A stretch of DNA of 10,653 bases from contig DATELN010000077.1 in the NCBI GenBank assembly GCA_035276605.1, forward strand, positions 1 to 10,653. The letters run 5' to 3'. The position numbers and the translations under genes are program-made. This DNA comes from GCA-003244245 sp035276605 (GTDB lineage: Bacteria; Actinomycetota; Actinomycetes; Mycobacteriales; Pseudonocardiaceae). Numbering within the stretch: the first letter of the stretch is position 1; every line of letters starts with the position of its first letter. The notes beneath the pieces were generated by a model. It saw only the letters and a list, made by a program, of their open reading frames with translations, was not told the origin of the DNA and did not search any database. Positions 6,763 through 10,653 of this stretch are shown in pieces.

Positions 6763-8041
6763 CCGCGCCGTCAAGCAGGTGCTCCACGGCGGCCAGCATG
6801 ATGCACAGGACCAGCCCGTCCAGCGCCTCGGCTAGCTCCGACAGCGGCGGGTAAGTGGGCGCAAGCCGGATTACCCGATCGTCGGGATCCTTGCCGTACG
6901 GGAAGGGTGCGCCAGCTCCAGTCAGCGCGATGCCCGCCCCGGCGGCGAGCGCGACGACTCGGCTGGCGCAGCCGTCCAGCACGTTGAGGGTCACGAAGTA
7001 ACCACCCTCGGGCACGGTCCAGCTCGCCACCCCGAGGTTGCCAAGCCGGTCGTCGAGGACGCACTGGACAAGGTCGAACTTCGGCTTGAGCAGCGCCCGG
7101 TGCCGTTCCATGTGGGCGTGCACGCCGGTAGGGGTCCGCAGGAATAGCGCGTGACGCAGTTGGTTGACCTTGTCCGGGCCGATCGTGCGTTTGGCCAGAT
7201 GCCCGGTCAGCCAGTCCACATTGGTCATCGACGCTCCGTAGAAGGCTATCCCGCTCCCCGCCAACGTGATCTTCGATGTGGAACCGAACACGAACGGCCG
7301 GTCAGCGTGGCCAGCCGTGCTGGCCAGCTGCAGGATGTCCGCGACCTCGTGGCGGACCTCAGTCAGGTGGTGTACGGCGTAGGCGTTGTCCCAGAAGATC
7401 CGGAAGTCATCGGCAGCGGTGTGCATCCCGGCCAGCCGGGCAATGGTCTGCTCGGAGTACCGGATACCGGAGGGGTTGCTGTATTTGGGGACGCACCAGA
7501 TCCCCTTGATCCTGGCGTCCGTCGCCACCAGCCGCTCCACCTCATCCATGTCCGGGCCGGCCGCGTTCATTGGCACAGTGATCATCGAGATGCCCAGCTT
7601 CTCGCATATCGCGAAATGCCGGTCGTAGCCGGGCACCGGGCACAGGAACGCCGTTGCGCTGTCCAAGCCCCACGGCTGCACCGATCCGGGCACCCCGAAC
7701 AGCACCGCATGCACCAAGCACTCGTGCATCAGTTCCAAGCTGGAGTTACCGAAGGCCACCAGCTGCTCAGCGGGGACCTGCAGCAGTGCGCTGAATATCG
7801 TGCGGAGCTCTACCAGCCCCCGCAGGCCTCCGTAGTTGCGGGTGTCGGTGCCGTCGCTAGCCAGGTGCCGGCCGGCTCCTGGCAGCTCCAGCAGCGCCTC
7901 GGACAAGTCCAGCTGCTCGACCGACGGCTTGCCCCTGGTGAGGTCGAGAGCGAGTCCCCGTGTCTGCAGTGCCTCATACTCACGGCGCAGATCCTCGCGG
8001 TGGCGGGCCAGTTCACTGGTAGGCAGGCGAGTCAGGTCCAC
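6752..8041 (-). CDS. aspartate aminotransferase of the Rv3722c type (PLP fold type I)
   Basis: The 429-residue product is a PLP enzyme expected to exchange the amino group between aspartate and 2-oxoglutarate (or another acidic pair) in the cytoplasm, linking nitrogen metabolism to oxaloacetate. Matches to the Rv3722c family include LALDLTRGKPS (30-40), GTDTRNYGG (64-72), CPVPGYDRHFAI (134-145), YSNPSG (187-192), FWDNAYAVH (216-224), STSK with Schiff-base lysine K257, IGPDKVNQLRH (287-297) and IRLAPTYP, whose R392 is expected to bind the substrate carboxylate. GTG 8041 places the first 26 residues in gap-free register with the Rv3722c N-terminus as I recall it. TTG at 8071 would add ten residues. 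A longer frame to 8209 overlaps the divergent methyltransferase gene and is not believed. It is clearly diverged from Rv3722c, so it may be a paralog. Its stop codon lies inside the convergent DUF488 gene. Confidence 0.93.
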   Translation of the reverse strand: MDLTRLPTSELARHREDLRREYEALQTRGLALDLTRGKPSVEQLDLSEALLELPGAGRHLASDGTDTRNYGGLRGLVELRTIFSALLQVPAEQLVAFGNSSLELMHECLVHAVLFGVPGSVQPWGLDSATAFLCPVPGYDRHFAICEKLGISMITVPMNAAGPDMDEVERLVATDARIKGIWCVPKYSNPSGIRYSEQTIARLAGMHTAADDFRIFWDNAYAVHHLTEVRHEVADILQLASTAGHADRPFVFGSTSKITLAGSGIAFYGASMTNVDWLTGHLAKRTIGPDKVNQLRHALFLRTPTGVHAHMERHRALLKPKFDLVQCVLDDRLGNLGVASWTVPEGGYFVTLNVLDGCASRVVALAAGAGIALTGAGAPFPYGKDPDDRVIRLAPTYPPLSELAEALDGLVLCIMLAAVEHLLDGAVTT

Positions 8042-8098
8042 CTTTGCATCATCCCTGGCAAAAACGGACAACGCCGGGTTGATCCGGACTACAGGTCC

Positions 8099-8104
8099 TA
8101 GTCT
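8099..8104 (+). promoter_or_regulatory. possible -10 element for leaderless methyltransferase mRNA
   Basis: TAGTCT fits the actinobacterial -10 pattern TANNNT and ends 8 bases before the ATG at 8113, so transcription would start at or within a base or two of the start codon. The absence of a Shine-Dalgarno sequence near 8113 agrees with a leaderless mRNA, which is common in mycobacteria. No clear -35 is seen, and the motif is short enough to occur by chance. Confidence 0.35.
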
Positions 8105-8112
8105 GGCAACTG

Positions 8113-8763
8113 ATGACCAACGGAGATCGCGCCTGGCAGCCCCGCCAGCGGCAACGCTGGCAGCACTACTGGAACCGGCATGCGCACACCTACGACCGCG
8201 AGATGGCATTGCTGGACCGAGTGCTGTTCCGGGACACCCGGCGGTGGATCTGCGCGAAGGCGACGGGCCACGTGCTTGAGGTGGCCATCGGCACCGCGCT
8301 CAACATCGGGCTCTACCCGGCCGGTGTCGACCTCACGGGTATCGATCTCAGTCCGGCCATGCTGGCGATCGCCCGGCGCCGCGCTCACGAGCTCGGTCGA
8401 GCCGTCGACCTGCGATGCGGCAACGCCGAAACCCTGCCCTTCCCGGATGCGTCGTTCGACACCGTGGTGTGCACATTCTCATTGTGCGCAATTCCCGACC
8501 ACAAACAGGCGCTCGGAGAGATGGTGCGAGTGTTGCGTCCGGGCGCGATGTTACTGCTCGCCGACCACGTCGCCGCCACTCATCCGGCACTGCGCGCCGT
8601 CCAGAAAATCGCGGAGCTGGTCAGTGTGCCTGTTGGCGGCGAGCATTTCCGGCGGCGGCCGATCGAACTGGTCCGATCCGCTGGACTACGGATTGAACAT
8701 CACGATCGGTTCGCCGCCGGCATTGTGGAACGGCTTGCTGCGCGCGTACCCGACGGTCAATAG
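8113..8763 (+). CDS. class I SAM-dependent methyltransferase
   Basis: The 216-residue product is a small Methyltransf_11-type enzyme that would move a methyl group from S-adenosylmethionine to an unknown acceptor. The visible Rossmann motifs are VLEVAIGTALN at 54-64 (motif I), GIDLS at 76-80 with acidic D78 after strand 2, NAETLPFPDASFDTVVC at 104-120, and LRPGAMLLLADH at 141-152. Motif I keeps only the middle glycine of the usual ExGxGxG: the flanking positions are A56 and A60. The first change is common in the ubiE/PMT-like subgroup with the LEVAIGTG pattern, the second less so, and SAM affinity may be altered. The N-terminus (RQRWQHYWNRHAHTYDREM) is typical of the subgroup. The gene is divergent from the aminotransferase, 71 bp away, and has no ribosome binding site. 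The substrate cannot be read from the sequence; lipid, quinone or small-molecule acceptors are all possible. Confidence 0.87.
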   Translation: MTNGDRAWQPRQRQRWQHYWNRHAHTYDREMALLDRVLFRDTRRWICAKATGHVLEVAIGTALNIGLYPAGVDLTGIDLSPAMLAIARRRAHELGRAVDLRCGNAETLPFPDASFDTVVCTFSLCAIPDHKQALGEMVRVLRPGAMLLLADHVAATHPALRAVQKIAELVSVPVGGEHFRRRPIELVRSAGLRIEHHDRFAAGIVERLAARVPDGQ

Positions 8764-8841
8764 CACCGCAGCCACAACAATGGCCTATCCGATACCACTG
8801 CATAGCGCACGGAAAGGCCGTTACTGCCCCATTGCCGATCG

Positions 8842-8940
8842 TCATCCTCCGAGAATGCCCTTAAGAAGGCTACCTACCAGGCCGGTAACGGCGCCGAGAA
8901 TACCGCCAAGAATGTCGGGTAGATTCCCCAAAATATTCAT
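8842..8940 (-). CDS. 32-residue amphipathic glycine-zipper peptide
   Basis: This minus-strand reading frame starts with ATG at 8938-8940, four bases after a near-perfect AAAGGAGG. The peptide begins MNILGNLPDILGGIL and ends SLLKGILGG. It has nine glycines, D9 and K27 as its only charged residues, and no signal peptide. Gly12, Gly16 and Gly20 form a GxxxGxxxG zipper. Residues 2, 6, 9, 13, 16, 20, 23, 27 and 31 are all small, polar or charged and fall on one helical face, while I, L and V fill the rest, so it should be a membrane-active or self-assembling helix. A longer frame to 9042 has no comparable start. In general character it recalls phenol-soluble modulins, leaderless bacteriocins, type I toxins or the tiny PorA/PorH channel peptides of corynebacteria, but I cannot show homology to any. 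It lies convergent with the methyltransferase gene, 78 bp away. Function unknown. Confidence 0.65.
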   Translation of the reverse strand: MNILGNLPDILGGILGAVTGLVGSLLKGILGG

Positions 8941-8944
8941 GGTC

Positions 8945-8952
8945 CCTCCTTT
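8945..8952 (-). promoter_or_regulatory. strong ribosome binding site of the 32-residue peptide
   Basis: On the minus strand AAAGGAGG stands four bases before the ATG. It is the best Shine-Dalgarno match in the window and the main reason to accept such a short gene. Confidence 0.75.
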
Positions 8953-9464
8953 CGAGTTCTCAGTTAATCTCACCTCAAACCTCAGGCAGCTGTACACGCT
9001 CACCCCATCCGCCCGAATGCACCGGTTACTCGCCTTGTCCACTCGAATAGTTCAACAGCCAGGCCGCGGCAGGGCGAGAGTCCAACAAAGCGCGGGTCAG
9101 CGACGCCGCGCCTATTCGAAGTTTCCTGCTTTGCTTATTGCCCGCCGCGAATGGTAGGCGCGCACGGAAGCCTATGTCAATGATAACCGCCGGCCACAAC
9201 TGAAGCCGGACAGTACCCGACCCCTTGCATTGCCAACACTGCGACGCCGACCAGAGACTGAGAGTATCAAATTCTAGAGCCAAACGAAACACGGCAAGAA
9301 CGCTCGTGGACTAGCGGCGTCAAAATTCCAACCTAGCAAGAAGCGCAGGAAAAACTCGTGAAATGGAAGTAACGAAAAGGCATGGCGACGTGGCCGATCA
9401 GGAACACGGCCTCATGACGTTCAGGTTCGCGCGAGGTTACGATTTGACCCGTATATAAATGACA

Positions 9465-9486
9465 CGCCGCGTCTGCATAGGCGGCG
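9465..9486. repeat. short inverted repeat, possible hairpin
   Basis: CGCCGC at 9465-9470 and GCGGCG at 9481-9486 are complementary arms around a 10-base loop. Read on the minus strand, the right-hand flank is A/T-rich (TCATTTATATA), which is mildly terminator-like. It is short enough to be chance. Confidence 0.25.
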
Positions 9487-9560
9487 AAATCAACCTAATA
9501 ACCAGCTGATGCCTGGCGGCACTCGACGCGCTCACCAGGGTTCAGGTAGGCATAAACAGC

Positions 9561-9590
9561 GGGACCCCGGTCCGTCCGGACCGGGGTCCC
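9561..9590. terminator. GC-rich hairpin terminator with 14-bp perfect arms
   Basis: The arm GGGACCCCGGTCCG at 9561-9574 is exactly complementary to CGGACCGGGGTCCC at 9577-9590, around two central bases; in RNA the closing pairs would open to a loop of four to six. It sits 17 bp past the stop of the minus-strand membrane-protein gene, so it most likely ends that transcript. No T-run follows on either strand, as is usual for actinobacterial hairpin terminators. Its symmetry would also stop plus-strand transcription. Confidence 0.85.
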
Positions 9591-9607
9591 ATCCCGTTAC
9601 GTCACAA

Positions 9608-10468
9608 TTACGCTGGCGCTTGGGAGAGTGCCGAATTCGATCGGCGCGGCCGTTGTGAACGGCTCCTCGGCGTTACGCGACCCCGCGCTGGCTCGGCTGC
9701 GGCGTCGGCAACGGCTGTGGGAGTGATCCACGTCCCTGATCCAACGACCAGCACTCGGCAGCCGCGCGCGCCAGAATCCTCGGGCACCGGACGCAGACCG
9801 CGCTGACCGTGCAGCGCGCGCAGGGCGTGCAGCTGGGCGGACCGGGTTTGCTGGAACCCAATGTCGTCGAGTGCGTCCGCGCGACCCGCAAACAACGGAT
9901 CAGCCGGCCGCGCAGCGACGACGACTGGTGTAGCGGCTTTGGTCTGGGTCTTGTGCGACCACGCCAACCGGGTCTTGCCCCATGGCTTTGCGACCGAGAT
10001 CCCAGTCGCAATGAGCAGAAGCACCAGCGCCACCGACCGCAGCGCCAGCGTGTTCAGCTGAATGGGCTCACCCTCACCGGCCAAGACGTGGGGCAGGCGC
10101 GGCAGCATCAACGCCACGCCGGTCGCGGTCAGCACGGCGGCGATACCGGACTTGGCAAGTAGCCACCAGTGCCGCGTCAGGCCCCACGAGGTTCCCATGG
10201 CCAGCACCAGTCCGGTGCACAGCGAGATAAACACCAAGGGGATCAAGATCCAGCAGGCGATGGCGGCCATAGCGACGGAGATCCCGGTTCGCAACGCCGG
10301 GTCACTGGAATCCAGGCCGATCACCTCGAGCACGACCAGCGCCCCGATAAGGCCAAGCCATCCGGCAGACGCGGCGACGTGGACAGTGAGCAGCGTCGAC
10401 CGAACTCGTTTCGGTAGACGCGGGACCTGGGGCAGGTGTGCGAGGGCTGCGGCCAGCGAAGGGCTCAT
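9608..10468 (-). CDS. four-helix integral membrane protein with long charged C-terminal tail
   Basis: The 286-residue product has four predicted membrane segments at about 26-52, 62-92, 105-122 and 142-160. LLTVHVAASAGWLGLIGALV (26-45), WILIPLVFISLCTGLVLAMG (73-92), TSWGLTRHWWLLAK (93-106) and KPWGKTR (161-167) match a family of uncharacterised actinobacterial membrane proteins, possibly DUF2269-like; I am not sure of the family number. The histidines in helix 1 (H30) and before helix 3 (H100) are features of that family. Known members as I recall them end soon after the KPxGxTR motif. Here about 110 residues follow, rich in Ala, Arg and Pro, ending in a basic stretch (PRSRSQRPRRS). Third codon positions stay G/C-rich through the tail, so it looks translated rather than frameshifted. 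ATG 10468 has only a distant GAGG in front. Function is unknown; the terminator at 9561 follows. Confidence 0.7.
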   Translation of the reverse strand: MSPSLAAALAHLPQVPRLPKRVRSTLLTVHVAASAGWLGLIGALVVLEVIGLDSSDPALRTGISVAMAAIACWILIPLVFISLCTGLVLAMGTSWGLTRHWWLLAKSGIAAVLTATGVALMLPRLPHVLAGEGEPIQLNTLALRSVALVLLLIATGISVAKPWGKTRLAWSHKTQTKAATPVVVAARPADPLFAGRADALDDIGFQQTRSAQLHALRALHGQRGLRPVPEDSGARGCRVLVVGSGTWITPTAVADAAAEPARGRVTPRSRSQRPRRSNSALSQAPA

Positions 10469-10653
10469 GGCGCGTTAACGAACCTCACGACTGGGCGTCA
10501 CGGTCGACGTGGCTGAGCTGGGCTTCGAACAACGACGCAACGGCGTGTCGCTACGCCGCTCGAGCGCAGGATGGCCCTACACTGCGCACCAGCCAGTTGC
10601 TGCCTGACTCGTTGTGGTCGCCCAGGGGGTAGCTGAGAGTCAAATGAGGTCGG
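10469..10653. other. right-edge intergenic region
   Basis: This 185-bp stretch lies upstream of the membrane-protein gene and should hold its promoter, though no clear minus-strand -35/-10 pair is seen. On the plus strand TACACT at 10578-10583 fits a -10, and an ATG at 10644 after GAGAG could begin a gene cut by the right edge, but only three codons are visible. No RNA gene was recognised. Confidence 0.3.

Larger units (their letters stand above)
8941..9607. other. long non-coding stretch, A/T-richer than its surroundings
   Basis: About 670 bases separate the small peptide from the membrane-protein gene. Hand counts of 9241-9420 give 94 G/C of 180 (52%), against 42 of 60 (70%) in a sample of argS (5101-5160). 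The stretch holds the peptide's ribosome binding site, the hairpin terminator at 9561-9590 and a smaller inverted repeat at 9465-9486 (6-bp arms CGCCGC/GCGGCG, 10-base loop). On the minus strand, about 115 bases above the peptide start, TTGAAC at 9050-9055 could be a -35, but the matching -10 is poor. A 31-codon plus-strand frame (9363-9458) and an 88-codon minus-strand frame (9026-9292) lack good starts. No tRNA, riboswitch or transposon remnant was recognised. Confidence 0.5.

Noticed and set aside
7151..8101. 316-codon plus-strand open frame
   Set aside because: It lies entirely antisense to the aminotransferase gene, which has complete catalytic motifs. Long antisense frames are usual in high-GC DNA.
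8180..9157. 325-codon plus-strand frame running through the methyltransferase and past it
   Set aside because: Its first part is the +1 shadow of the methyltransferase; the rest opposes the small peptide and gives an unstructured Arg/Pro-rich product.
9026..9292. 88-codon minus-strand frame upstream of the small peptide
   Set aside because: It starts with GTG without a ribosome binding site, lacks any recognisable domain and lies in the low-GC stretch without coding-type third-position bias.
9363..9458. 31-codon plus-strand frame beginning MEVTKRHGD
   Set aside because: Only AGGA at a poor distance precedes it, and the product has no pattern suggesting selection.
9673..10011. Cysteine-rich minus-strand frame with CTPCARC and VCVRC
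   Set aside because: It is the alternate frame of the membrane protein's tail. The cysteines come from TGC codons in repeated GC-rich triplets, and the main frame has better continuity with the membrane domain.
10561..10653. Possible tRNA or start of another gene at the right edge
   Set aside because: No cloverleaf arms could be paired, and only three codons after ATG 10644 are visible.

Overview
The window reads as chromosomal DNA of a high-GC actinobacterium, most likely Mycobacterium or a close relative in the Mycobacteriales. The reasons are GTG and TTG starts, strong G/C at third codon positions, and protein families common in that group: a helicase-associated protein of the Rv0862c type, a DUF3761 secreted protein, a GlgX/TreX debranching enzyme and an Rv3722c-type aspartate aminotransferase. 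The genus is inferred from my memory of family sequences; no search was possible.

Layout. 1-1567 (-): helicase-associated (XPB-neighbour type) protein, C-terminus cut by the left edge. 1568-1708: divergent intergenic region with a perfect 14-bp palindrome. 1709-2188 (+): small secreted protein, probably a lipoprotein, ending in a DUF3761 domain. 2195-4312 (-): GlgX debranching enzyme, tail to tail with it after a 6-bp gap. 4313-4499: divergent intergenic region. 4500-6266 (+): arginyl-tRNA synthetase of the E. coli type, followed 7 bp later by 6274-6762 (+), a DUF488 protein with an added C-terminal four-cysteine zinc ribbon. 6752-8041 (-): aspartate-type aminotransferase that overlaps the DUF488 gene tail to tail by 11 bp. 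8113-8763 (+): class I SAM methyltransferase, divergent from the aminotransferase and perhaps leaderless. 8842-8940 (-): a 32-residue glycine-zipper peptide behind a very strong ribosome binding site. 8941-9607: long, relatively A/T-rich stretch without a convincing gene, containing a strong hairpin terminator. 9608-10468 (-): four-helix membrane protein with an unusual C-terminal tail. 10469-10653: upstream region, nothing firm.

How the genes work together. The window is mostly single genes in alternating orientation, not one pathway. The only likely operon is argS-like plus DUF488. GlgX (glycogen debranching), the aminotransferase (aspartate/glutamate exchange) and ArgRS (tRNA charging) are core enzyme types. 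The ArgRS clearly belongs to a different subtype from the KMSKS-containing ArgRS I recall for M. tuberculosis, so this may be a site where second copies of core enzymes have collected. No tRNA, rRNA, insertion sequence, CRISPR array or phage gene was seen. The least explained items are the 32-residue peptide with its long leader region, and the zinc-ribbon DUF488 protein beside the second-type ArgRS.
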